Source: Triglochin maritima (taxonomy: Eukaryota > Streptophyta > Magnoliopsida > Alismatales > Juncaginaceae). From it: a stretch of DNA of 64,000 bases. The notes below the pieces were generated by a model. It had not been told where the DNA came from. It saw only the letters and a program-made list of their open reading frames with translations, and ran no database searches. Of the stretch, positions 47,696 to 58,638 are shown in pieces. Position 1 is the first letter of the stretch, and every line of letters starts with the position of its first letter. The translations under genes were made by a program, and so were the position numbers. Where the stretch lies: contig OY821771.1 in the NCBI GenBank assembly GCA_963682175.1, forward strand, positions 33,314,201 to 33,378,200, given 5' to 3'.

Positions 47696-48626
47696 AATTT
47701 ATTTGCTTAAATATTTATTTATGTTTAGTTTCTAAATTTTAAATTTTTATTTATTGTTTATTTAGTTAAATGTTTATATATGCTTTGGAGATTTTTTTAT
47801 TTAGAAATGTTATAATGTTTAGGTCTGTCAAGCTAGCCTTTATGATATGATGTTTTTTTTACCTAAGTAGCATCAGAATGAACCATAAAGACAAAAGGAT
47901 AATTCCAAGTGAGATCGATTAGCGGTCATTGACCCCCTTAAGCAACTTGGCCTTTAATAACCTACAACAAAAGATTAGACAATATTTGCTAAGTCAATCA
48001 TCATATAGGACTTTTCATTCATCGTATTTATTTTTTATTTTACGATTTCTATCATAGATTGTTGGCGTAAAGTATGTAATCTCTTTCACTCATCCTTCAT
48101 TAGAAAACATGTATTAGTTAGTAGGACTTGCATTGAAACAAGAGTGACGTCTAGAGTTGTAGGACTTCCATTGGAACAAGAGTTGTAGGACTTTCATTAG
48201 AAAGCACGTATTGACCGACGTTTAGGTATATACGACACATAAATAGACGTCAGGTCAGGAAAGTCGTATATCTGATGTATATAAGTTGTATATCTGACAT
48301 ATATTCTCTTTTCCACACTAGTGACTCCCTCGACACATCTCCTCTTAGTGGAGATCTGATAAACGGGTGTGTTATGTAAGGTTGTTATTGTCATCCAATA
48401 AGAGTTAACAAACTAATGTTGCATTTTTTTACACCATGTAATTGTGTTGTATGATATAAGAACTCATGTTACGACTTTCTCTTTATTTAATGCAAACTAA
48501 AACTTTCAGAAAGAGCAAAAAAGAATAATTGCGCGGTGTAAAGATTTTATATGGCAACTATACTTTGAGATTGTTGGGGATGATATTTGTTTTAAGAAGA
48601 GTTTGTACCATGCCATGAAGCTATGA

Positions 48627-49205
48627 TATTTTATAGGGAACTACTATTCTTCGCCAGAAAACTTCTTAAATCGCCCCAACAATTACCATTTTGCCATTCA
48701 CAATTCATTTAATACTCATTTCGTCCCGTCTCTTAAAATAAGGTTTCTGCCTGAGTTTTCCTCACATTCTCAGTACCAACACCATGAAAATGTCTAGCGA
48801 AGCGCCTAGATCTGGTGAGGTAAGTCAGGAGAATTTTTTTTTCGTACCGACCGTCTGGCTAAGTCGCCGCCCCCGAGGAGGGGGCTTCTAGCTGGGACAT
48901 CCCATCCAAGGAGTGTCTGGCTGGGACGCCCGCCCATTGGGGGGGGCCGCTGACGCCTGACCCTAAAAAAATTAAACTAAATGGGACATTTTACCAGATT
49001 CGAGTACACCGGGGCGTACGCTGACTCCTTTCTTGGCCTCCGAGACATTATTTTTAATGAGTATGAGAGGAATATGAAGAGAGAGTGGTTGTAGGAGAGT
49101 GAAATGAAGAGTTATACAAGTAGAAAGGAGAGAACGGCAAAATGGTAATTCGTACGGGCGATTTAAGTAATTTTTCGGCGAGGAATAGCAATTCAGTATT
49201 TTATA
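48627..49205. mobile_element. Mutator-type MITE, copy 2, with 9-bp target duplication
   Basis: The element is 48636-49196 (561 bp), flanked by TATTTTATA at 48627-48635 and 49197-49205. The terminal inverted repeats are about 55 bp: left CTACTATTCTTCGCC then CTTCTTAAATCGCCC then ATTACCATTTTGCC; the right end in reverse gives the same order. The 9-bp duplication and long repeats fit a Mutator-derived MITE. Internal GTCTGGCTGGGACG-type units are repeated. Confidence 0.9.
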
Positions 49206-49308
49206 TTACAGTTATTTGTACGTTGAAATAAGGTATAGCTCACCCTAGGTTTTATTCCTGGACACGCCACCCTACAACACGAAACACATGAGTCCATTTT
49301 GAAATGTA

Positions 49309-50812
49309 AATTATGTTGGCTTTTTTGCCTTAATCTATGTTTTGATGATTTAATCAACTTAATATTAATTGTGATCACGTAAAGTAGAACACATGTTGCA
49401 TTGCATATATATTGTTTTGTGCTAATCTCTACAGGTGATCAAGACTCAAGGAAGAAAGGAAATCAAGTCAAGACATGTAATCAAGCTCATTTGAAGACAT
49501 GTAATTTGTATTTCTTTGAGTTTTATGAACATTGTGTAATTGAGCATACTTGAGCTAAAAAGTACTCAAACACACACTAGGTTCCCTATAGAAGTCACAC
49601 ACGAAATTTCATATAATTTGGACTTCAATAGATCACCCAAACTTAGACCGGAAAACACTAAACCAAAACCTGAACAGTCTGCCCACATTCGGTCGACCGA
49701 GTGATCATATATCATGTTAGTGTTTTACTGCCCAAGTTCGGTCGACCGTCCAGACCTTTTCGGTCGACCGAGTAGCAACAATTTTCCGACCGTTTGTTTT
49801 GTCGTATTATACCTAACGGTCGTATTCATATTATCTCCATATACCCCAAATACATTTAGTGTATCGGTCGACCGAGGACCTTGTTCGGTCGACCGAACTT
49901 ATGTTCCTTGACAAACCCAAAGTGTCTGTCGGTTTTCGGTCGACCGTGGACCTTGTTTCTGTCGACCGAATATGATCTTGTTTGTCAACCCCAAAGTGTC
50001 TGGTGTGAATTGGTCGACCGAACCTATCTCGGTGTTCGACCGATCACTTAAGTGTACCAAGATTATAGCCTTTGGCGGTCGACCGTCCTTTTATCGGTCG
50101 ACCGAACCGAGTTCTAAATTGCCAAACGGTCAACCGTTCAACCCGATCCGGTCGACCAAACTTACTCAGAATTGTGTCCTATTAGTTTTTGTTTTGTGTA
50201 TCTTACACAATCTTTACCGAATTCATCCCCAACGTCTATAACTCTTTTGGAGCTTATAAATAGAGTTGTAAAACAGAATTTAACAAAACTCTCCCACTAC
50301 TATTTGTCCCGTACATTAAAGAGAAAGCGTCAAACACTCCAAGTCTCAAACCTTCCACACTTTAGTCTTAAATCCTATTCTCACTCAAGTGTGCTCAAGA
50401 TTAGAGAGTGTTGTTCCACTCATTGATTGTCAAAGAAGCAAGGGTCTTGGAGAAAGCCCAAGACAAGAGTATAGACTTCGGTGAGAGCCTGAAGTGTCCC
50501 TCTCGGATTGTGAGAGGAGGAGCCAAGCTCGGCGAGGGTTGTTCGCGAGTTTGAAGAGTGTAAAGGTGTTCTCTCCCAGTCCGGAACGGGGAGTGGTTAG
50601 TGAAGTCACGAGCGGAGCTTGCAAGAGAGGACTAAGACCCGGGTGGGGTGCCGAACCTCTATAAAAATCCCCAACTCCTTGTGGTTTGCTTATTTCTTCT
50701 TACTTGCTTGTTTATTTGTTTAAATTCCACTGCATATCTTTGATCGTTAAACAAGTAGGTAATTAGGGTTAAAAGTGATTAGAATTAGAGACCCTCACGA
50801 TCCTACAAATTA
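49309..50812 (+). repeat. Solo LTR of a further retrotransposon family (D), target duplication AATTA
   Basis: The LTR proper is 49314-50807 (1494 bp, TGTTGGCTTTTTTG...GATCCTACA), flanked by AATTA at 49309-49313 and 50808-50812. It holds a GGTCGACC cluster (49690-50160), TATAAATA at 50255-50262 about 100 bp later, and a transcribed leader with ACCCGGGTGGGGTGCCGAACC. A reverse-oriented fragment of the same family lies at 63449-63747. The superfamily is not certain; the TGTTGG start resembles copia LTRs. Confidence 0.92.
49690..50160. repeat. GGTCGACC palindrome cluster in solo LTR D
   Basis: About ten exact GGTCGACC sites, many as TTCGGTCGACCGA, and a few variants (CGGTCAACCG, TCTGTCGACCG, GTTCGACCG), irregularly spaced over 470 bp. 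Confidence 0.85.
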
Positions 50813-50879
50813 GGCATTTATTCTCATTCTAAACATTCTTAAGAACTATTTCTCAAGCTATGCATGTTGTCACCATGTT

Positions 50880-51420
50880 GCAATACGTGGCAGTGGCAGG
50901 TCCTGGATTTAGTGATTAAAGACGCCGAGTTATGTAGAAATTAAGAATTTCATCGAACTCGGCAATTGAGATCTCGAGTTCTAACACTTAGAGTTTTACT
51001 GCACAACCAGAAGCATGCATTGTCAGTTTGGAATCCAATTTGAACTCGACACTTGCAATTTGTTAGAACGTGGTAATTGTGATACCAAGTTCTAACACTT
51101 AAAGAAAATTTTCCACACAGCCAGGGATGTGCACTCCCAATTTGAAGTCCAAATTGAACTCGACATTGCAAGTTTCGAGTTCATGTCCTAGAATATGATA
51201 TGTACAATGTCGAGTTTTAATACTTAGAACAATTTTCTCAAACACGTATTTGTGTGTTCCTAGTCTGACCCTTTTAAATAACTTCGGCATCACATTTTGC
51301 ATAGTTTGAGAAATAGAAGCCAACATTCAGGACACCAATTTTATTTAAGAAAAATAAAATTTTATAGTGCCGAGTTTCGTCAGGTTATTTAACTTGCACA
51401 CGACCCCTTCACCCGAGGTT
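50880..51420. repeat. Probable subterminal region of a second Mutator-like element
   Basis: GAGTTC/GAACTCG units in both orientations (about 50928, 50955, 50973, 51044, 51085, 51156, 51176) resemble those at 19756-20075. They are followed in the same way by a conserved-looking stretch before AT-rich sequence. No transposase sequence was seen after it. Confidence 0.4.
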
Positions 51421-52996
51421 TCGTTTGCAACGACAATTTTAGGTAAAAATCTAACCCTAATATTTCATTTTCCATATTTTGTAGTTAATAATTTCATTTA
51501 TTTGGTAGATATTGATTATTATTTACATTTAGGTTAGATTTGTATGATTTTTTTGATTTTATGTGGGATTTTCGTGGATTTTGGTTATGTAGGTTTCGAT
51601 TTGGATTTGGGTTTACAAATTTTGTTGTTTAATATTAGTTGATTCATTAATTATTATTCATGTTTTAGGTTATATATGTTTGTTTTTATTAATTTAGGTT
51701 ATTACATATTTCTCTATGTGAAAGTAATATATTGTTGCATTATTTATTTTCTCCTCTAAGTTGAATTTCAGCATACAATGTTAGTATTTCATTCCTTAGA
51801 ATTTGTTGTAATTTATGTTCTGCCTAGAAAAAATATTGGAAATGAAATATATTTTTTAATATAATTGTACAACTATTGGTTAGGTCCGCAAATGATTTCG
51901 AGCGAGCATGCTCGGCTCGTTTAGATTTTTTTGCATGCTCACTCGCTCAACACTTGAGTCGAGCAGAAACAATTGCTCATGCTTGGCTCGTCCAATTATG
52001 TTTACCAACTATCAAATAATACATTAACGACCAATTTATTGATTAATTATGCTCATAATTTCTTTGGACAAAACAATTTACAACCTAATTCCACTAATTA
52101 ATGTTATCCTCAGACATAGTTAATATGTTGTTTCCAGGTTGACAAGTTTTATCATTTTTTTTTCAAAATGAATACCCAAATTACTTATAATAAACACACA
52201 TATTTGGTACCTTTTGCATACAAAAAAGCACTTCTCAGGAAATCTAAAAGATATCATCATTTTCCTTCCCCAACCTTAAACTTGAAGGAACACACATAAT
52301 ATATAATGAAATAATTAATTATGTCATGAGAAATTTGTTGCTAGGAGAGGCGTATCAATGGCGTGCCAGTGACATTTCATATTAAGTCAATTTTGGAACC
52401 ATTTTTTTAGTGAACTAAATCACGTGTATTCTTATCCCTTGAGCTAGAGTATATTAAAATTTTAAATCATTCCAAGTTAATTTTAACGTTAGTCACATGT
52501 TCATATCGAAACTGTCCATATTACTGAGCAGTTAATCAATCCAAAATATTTATCACATGCATGTTTGATGTTCCTCACATAATATATATATCCCGATCAA
52601 AACTTTCATAAAAAATCAACTTATCGAAAATAATGGCCACAACCATGCCGACTGTGATGTTCTCACAAGTCACAAGCATATTAAGCCCTTATTCCATTGT
52701 ATACAAGTCACCGTGTATCAGAATATATGATAACTTAAACATTTCTATACACTTCATTGCCTGTCATTGAAATAAATATATGAGGAAAATATAATATTTA
52801 ATTTACAAATAGTTTTTTATATTCTAATTCAATATCCAAATATTAAATTGAAGAAATATTTAAGACCCGTTTAAGTTGATCGTATTGAATAATTTTGACA
52901 TAGTTACTATTTGAGAATTCGAAGGATAAAAATATCAAATATGATAAAAAAAACAGAAAGTGCAATATACGAGTTTTAATCTAGTTATGTTATTTT
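51421..52996. other. AT-rich stretch without recognisable genes
   Basis: Very AT-rich. Only a short GAGCGAGCATGCTCGGCTCG-like inverted segment at about 51897-52000 (a possible MITE remnant) stands out. Confidence 0.5.
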
Positions 52997-53384
52997 TAAA
53001 AGAAATGTATTCTAAAAAAATTACTTTTATATGTCAATTGTAATGAATTGGATGTGCAAACATTTTGTTCATTGACTATTGTATTCGTCTTTTGGAAGTG
53101 TTAAAGAATAAACTTTTGATTCTTAACCGTAAAGCTCATAAAGATAATGGTTACAATAAATCAAAAGTTATTCACAATCATGGTAATTATCAGAGAACAT
53201 TAATTACCGAGATAAGATTGTCGTGTTGGTTATCGATTATTATAGCTCTACAAATATTTGACGACACGAGTATATAAAAGAGGAAAATCGTTACTTTTAA
53301 ATATTGAATAGGCAAGTGAAACATTATAGTTGTGTTATGTGTCATTAATCTTTTCACTCTGTCTTGAATCCTAAGATATGAGAC
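52997..53384 (+). repeat. Copia LTR (family A) fragment, left part
   Basis: Matches the first 390 bp of the LTR at 14276 (GTTCT-AAAA start, TTTGGAAGTGTTAA, TCTTGAATCCTAAGATATGAGAC). It is interrupted by a gypsy insertion and continues at 57603. Confidence 0.85.
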
Positions 53385-54770
53385 TGATTGAACGTTTTAA
53401 AATAACCGCAAATGCATGGTCGCATTGAAACGGTGGCAAATACGGGCCGGTCCACATGGAGGTGTGTCGACTTTGGTTAGTTCGAATGTGAGTGAGAAAC
53501 AATGTGGAGAAAAGATTGATTAAATTAACTACACTAACTAAACTACACGAGTAAGCAACAAACAAGATGAAAATGATAGAAGAAATAAAACCAAGCTAAG
53601 CAACTACTGAGAAAAAAGATAAAATTCAGGAATGAGAAAACCTCTAAGGGGGTGGAGTGTGTGTACACATGAAATAAGTGTGGTGAATGCATACAATAAG
53701 CTCAAGTGTAGTTAGTGTTTGTTAATGCATAAGAAGTACCTAATGACAAGACCTATCATTCAAAACACTAACCTAGGTGATTAATATGAACATGACAAGT
53801 TTGTTATTAAGAACATAAACAAGCATGGAATGTACCTAAACATTATGACAGAAACCATCAAGTTAAGAGTTCTTATTAATTCCAACAATCATACTAACAT
53901 TTCTCACATACAACAATGTTTAGCATTCATTCCATCTACATAACATGTATAAACATCTACTCCACCCCCAAAGGAGGATGAAACTACTCACACATATTTA
54001 AACTAGCATTCATACTAAGGAAAGAAAACATGCTTAAACTAATTTTAAGAAGACTAAAACAAACAAGTTAACTAAGTATGCAAGAATTGAAAGGAGGCAA
54101 TATGAAGAAAACTTAACAAAACGTCTATTATTACTCACTCAATTACAAGTAGTCTCTCTCCACCAGAGTTTTACTTCAAGGCTTTACTCCTAGTACAGAG
54201 GATGACCACCAAGAGAGGAGATGAATACAAAGGATGAGGAAGAGTTCTATTTATAGCCATGGAAAAAGGTAATCCGGGACAATCCCGCGGTATGAGACTG
54301 AACGTATAGCAAAAATAGAATAAATACACTTTCATACATGACCCGACTAAACCGCATCGGATCCGGAGCAACCCAGACCACCAATTGGCGGTCTACAGAG
54401 TCCGGATTCGGTCTGGATTTTGTGTGGGCTTTCCTGGGTTGCTTTCTTCATGTGTGATGCACTCAAGTCAGTTGTTGGAGTTTAGGCTCGAAACGAATTG
54501 TCAAAATACTCCCCATGATTGTGTGGAGCTCCTTCATTTGCTCAATGGACCTTTGGTTTTACATTCGGGTCCCTCTCTTGTGCATCTTAGTTCATAAGTC
54601 TTGCAACTTAGTCATTTTTCTTGCTTTTAGGTCATTTTATGCCTCTTCTCCTCAATCTTGTTTATTCCTGAAACTCAAACATAAAACTCGTTATGTAGCA
54701 TTGTTTATGTTAAGGATAATGGATATAAGGCACAAATATATGCATGATATTGTGTCAATCAAATACCCTC
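53385..54770 (-). repeat. 3' LTR (family B) of the composite gypsy insertion
   Basis: Complete, about 1.39 kb, minus orientation. It carries a palindrome remnant at 54376-54393 (GACCACCAATTGGCGGTC) and a reversed TATA box in TTCTATTTATAGCCATGG at about 54246-54263. Its outer end TGATTGAACGTTTT abuts GAGAC. Confidence 0.9.
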
Positions 54771-56395
54771 ACACCTAACTTTTGCTAGTCCCGGGCAAAA
54801 CAAAGAAAGAAAATGAAAGAAAGGAAAAGGCATACGAAAAACAGGGAAATCCTAACTCACTTTCGTAGGAATCACGGTTGCACTTATCACGTGCAACAAG
54901 CCGTTAAACCTCCTTGTCGCCAAGAAGGAGGAGTGTTGTCTCCTAAGGGTTTTCAGCGGAATCTGAGAGCAATCTGACGGTTGTAATCACTTTCTTTATA
55001 GTCTGGTGCACCCAAATAAACAAGCTCAAGCCACGGGAGAAATTGGGGGGAAATTGGACCAAAATGATGCGCAGTGACGAATCAAAATGCTCCACTAGCA
55101 GATCTTTTGTGCCTGATCAGTCCTGATTTCTTCCAGGACTTTAAGTCAATCATTTTGCACGTGGGGTACACTCCAGGTCTACTGGTTCGAACCCATTTGT
55201 CTTTAATTTCTCAAATAGTCATCAAGATCATGATATTGAACGATTTTTTCCCTCGAAATGTTTTTTGTGCGTTCGGGACCCTCTGGATTTCATCTGGGTC
55301 ATTCCCGATTTGCAGATAGATCCTTATGCATGACAAACAAGTCCACTTTATTTCATTTGAGTCTTTTCTTCTTGCATTTCAGTCCTTTTCTCTTCCTTTA
55401 TCTTCTTTATTACCTAACACCTGAGACACCACAAACAAAAACTCGAGTAGCACAAAATTGGGGTAAAATAAAAGATATATGACATGAATTCAATGTATGA
55501 TATGCTACTAATCAAATACCCTCACACTTACCTTTTGCTAGTCTCGAGCAAAACAAAGAAAGGAAAAACATACGAAAAACAAGAAAGTCTAACTCACTTT
55601 CGTAAGAATCACGGTTGCACTTAGCACGTGCGACGGACCGTTAAACCCTTTTGTCACCAAGGGGAGGAGTGGTGTCTCTTGAGGGTTTCAGTGGATATAC
55701 CCACAAAATATGAACATTAATGCATTATTCAACCTAGCAACATGACTCGATGGACCTACCTTTGTCGATCATTGAACACGGAAATCCTACGAGCCGACTC
55801 TCTATATGTATCCAGTCCACACACCTAGCCTAGAGAACCATTCGTGCAAGTTAATTAAGGAGTTAAGTGAAAGACATGTGCAACCTTAACATCCTCAAGT
55901 GATACAACGTGTAAAGTGATAGAAAGCACCATGTTGTTAAACCCCCTCTCAACAGTTTTGCAAATGTTAAACACACATAAAACCCACAAGATATTTTCTT
56001 TAACAAACACATGAAGATTTTGAAATAAATGGAAAATTTAAAGCATTAGGCAAACAAAAGAAGATAAGTCACCCAATGATCGTGGTATAACAGATATATC
56101 AATGTAAATTGCAGCACACTATCATGATCCTAACAATACAAACAAAAGAAAACAAAAGAAATGAAAAAGACTCGACATGTACACATGATAAAACTCACCC
56201 CACACTTAGGTCATGCATTGTCCATAATGTATGCAAAGAATAAAATGCACGGCCTAACCAATACATATCACCTCCATCGACGCCAAGAGGAGAACGTCCC
56301 TTGCGAGGAAGAACAGACTCCAAATTCTTACGAAACTTGTAGATCTTACAGTTTTGTTGCGACAACACTGCATTTTGCTTAGATAGTGACAAAAG
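54771..56395 (-). repeat. Two 3' UTR segments flanking a fragment of a divergent LTR
   Basis: 54776-55000 and 55514-56395 each match the 3' UTR and polypurine tract of gypsy element 3 in reverse (CAAATACCCTCACAC, then ACTCACTTTCGTA and CACGGTTGCACTTA). Between them, about 55001-55513 is the start of a different LTR (in reverse TGATTAGTAGCATATC), which keeps its own polypurine tract neighbour. So two related families are joined here. Confidence 0.7.
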
Positions 56396-57602
56396 CAACA
56401 AACAAGATGAAAATGCGAGAAAAAATGAAACCAAGCTAAGCAACTACTGAGAAAAAAGATAAAATTCAGGAATGAGAAAAAACCCTAAGAGGTGGAGTGT
56501 GTGTACACATGAAATAAGTGTGGTGAATGCATACAATAAGCTCAAGTGTAGTTAGTGTTTGTTAATGCATAAGAAGTACCTAATGACAAGACCTATCATT
56601 CAAAACACTAACCTAGGTGATTAATATGAGCATGACAAGTTTGTTATTAAGAACATAAACAAGCATGGAATGTACCTAAACATTATGACAGAAACCATCA
56701 AGTTAAGAGTTCTTATTAATTCCAACAATAATACTAACATTTCTCACATACAACAATGTTTAACATTCATTTCATCTACATAACATGTATAGACATCTAC
56801 TCCGCCCCCAAAGGAGGATGAAACTACTCACACATATTTAAACTAGCATTCATACTAAGAAAAGAAAACATGCTTAAACTAATTTTAAGAAGACTAAAAC
56901 AAATAAGTTAACTAAGTATGCAAGAATTGAAAGGAGGCAATATGAAGAAAACTTAACAAAACGTCTATTATTACTCACTCAATTACAAGTAGTCTCTCTC
57001 CACCAAAGTTTTGCTTCAAGGCTTTACTCCTAGTACAGAGGATGGCCACCAAGAGAGGAGATGGATACAAAGTAAGAGGAAGAGTTCTATTTATAGTCAT
57101 GGAAAAAGGTAATACGGGACAATCCCCCGGTATGGGACTAAACGTATACAAAAAATAGACAAAATACACCCTAATACATGATTCGACTAAACCGCATCGG
57201 ATGTGGAGCAACCCAGACCACCAATCAGCGGTCTACAGAGTCCAGATCCTGTCTGGATTTTGTGTGGGCTTTCCTGGGTTACTTTCTTCACGTGTGATGC
57301 ACCTAAGTCAGTTGTTGAAGTTTAGGCCCGAAATCGAATTATCAAAATACTCCCCATGATGGTGTGGAGTTACTATATTTGCTCATTGGTCCTTTAGGCT
57401 TACACCCGGGTCCTTCCCTCTTGCATCTTAGTCCCCAAGTCTAGCAACTCAATTTTTTCCTTGTTTTTGAGTCTTTTTTGTGTTTATTCTCCTCAATCCT
57501 GCTTATTCCTGAAACTTAAACATTAAACTCGTTACGTAGTATTGTTTAGGTAAAAGATAACGGATACAAGACACAAATGTATGCATGATATGATGTCAAT
57601 CA
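56396..57602 (-). repeat. 5' LTR (family B) of the composite gypsy insertion, truncated
   Basis: Nearly identical to 53555-54770. The junction at about 56396 (AAGCAACAAACAAGATG) replaces the LTR end, so the expected primer site is gone. Palindrome remnant at 57216-57233. Confidence 0.9.
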
Positions 57603-58091
57603 GAGACTTATGTCTTTTCACATAGGAAGTGTTCAATTTGATTATTATCAAAAGCTATCAATGAGTATAGTGATAAAGACAATAGTTGGTTGAACATGAC
57701 TTATGCTGGAAAAGATAGCTAGTCAAAAGATTATCATTACTCATCTTGATTGAGTAATGATATTAGTGGGTCCCTTGATCAAGCGAAATTATAATGTGCA
57801 CAATATGACTTGTGTTGAGTTACATATTTATAATTAACTTAAGAGATTAATAAATGAATATATAATACAAAGATGACACATTTCTACTTTGTATAATATT
57901 CTCAATATCACGAGGCAAGAGTCATTTGTTTTGCATATCACTAAGTGGATCGTGTTTAGTTCGAGTGAGCAAAACATATTTGTTATTTGGATAACTATAA
58001 TGTATAGCTAGATACCGTCTATAGTTTACTATATAAAATGTTTTATATCATTACCAACATAACTTAGATCATTCTATAGGTCACACCACAA
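57603..58091 (+). repeat. Copia LTR (family A) fragment, right part
   Basis: Continues the LTR from 53384 (TTATGTCTTTTCAC, AAAGCTATCAAT, GTGATGATATTAGTGG-like blocks) up to about 58091 (GGTCACACCACAAAA). The palindrome cluster and TATA region of this LTR are missing. Confidence 0.85.
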
Positions 58092-58638
58092 AATAATATA
58101 ATTCAAGATAATGAATAAATGTCTCCAAATCAAAGATGATCCCAGGATAGAATAAATCCACAACACCAAATAACTTATGCATAAATATTGTTAGACTTAC
58201 ACTATTCAAAATTAATGTAAAATATTACAATTGAAAATGTATGATGTGTAAATATCTTATTGTTATATGAAACATAACTAACATATCAAGTAAAATAATT
58301 ATTTGAAGAGAAACATGAAAGTTGTATTATTTCCTTAAGAATAGAAAATTTAAGGTGATTAGTTATTTGAATTTATGAGCCGATTACACTTAAATTTACA
58401 TTCAAAATAAGAAAACTATTTCTTCCCATGAGATATGAAACAACTACTCAAAATCAACACATCTACTCCAAATCAACACATACACATCTAAACAACGGTT
58501 AAGAAAAGTGAGGGAGAGGTTGTTATTTTTATACCTTAATGAAAACGACAGCACAGTTGTCTTTTTAAGAAGTATAGTTTGTCAAATAAGTTTTGTTACC
58601 TTATATTTTTTTAATTTTTTATTTTACAATATATATTT
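58092..58638. other. AT-rich stretch without recognisable genes
   Basis: No gene or repeat recognised between the copia LTR fragment and the duplicated phytochelatin synthase segment. Confidence 0.5.

Larger units (their letters stand above)
46376..48330. mobile_element. Possible CACTA-like DNA element (no transposase)
   Basis: The left end (46374 on, CACTCCACACGTC) is rich in TATAGACGTCGG-like units in both orientations (46380-46500). The right end (48200-48325) holds related units (GACCGACGTTTAGG, TAGACGTCAGG) and finishes at CACTAGTG. This pattern of subterminal repeats at both ends fits a CACTA element, but the terminal repeats are imperfect and no 3-bp duplication was verified. Inside are a hAT MITE (47029-47250), a duplicated 95-bp block (47274-47370 and 47597-47695), and a degenerate piece of gypsy leader (47890-48180). 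Confidence 0.4.
53380..57607 (-). mobile_element. Composite gypsy insertion (minus) with target duplication GAGAC
   Basis: The insert is 53385-57602, flanked by GAGAC at 53380-53384 and 57603-57607. Reading on the minus strand: a 5' family B LTR lacking its last 150 bp or so (57602-56396), then 3' UTR sequence, a fragment of a different LTR, more 3' UTR and polypurine tract, and a full 3' LTR (54770-53385). Leader, gag and pol are all missing. The two outer LTRs are nearly identical by eye, which suggests a recent insertion followed by internal deletion. Confidence 0.9.
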
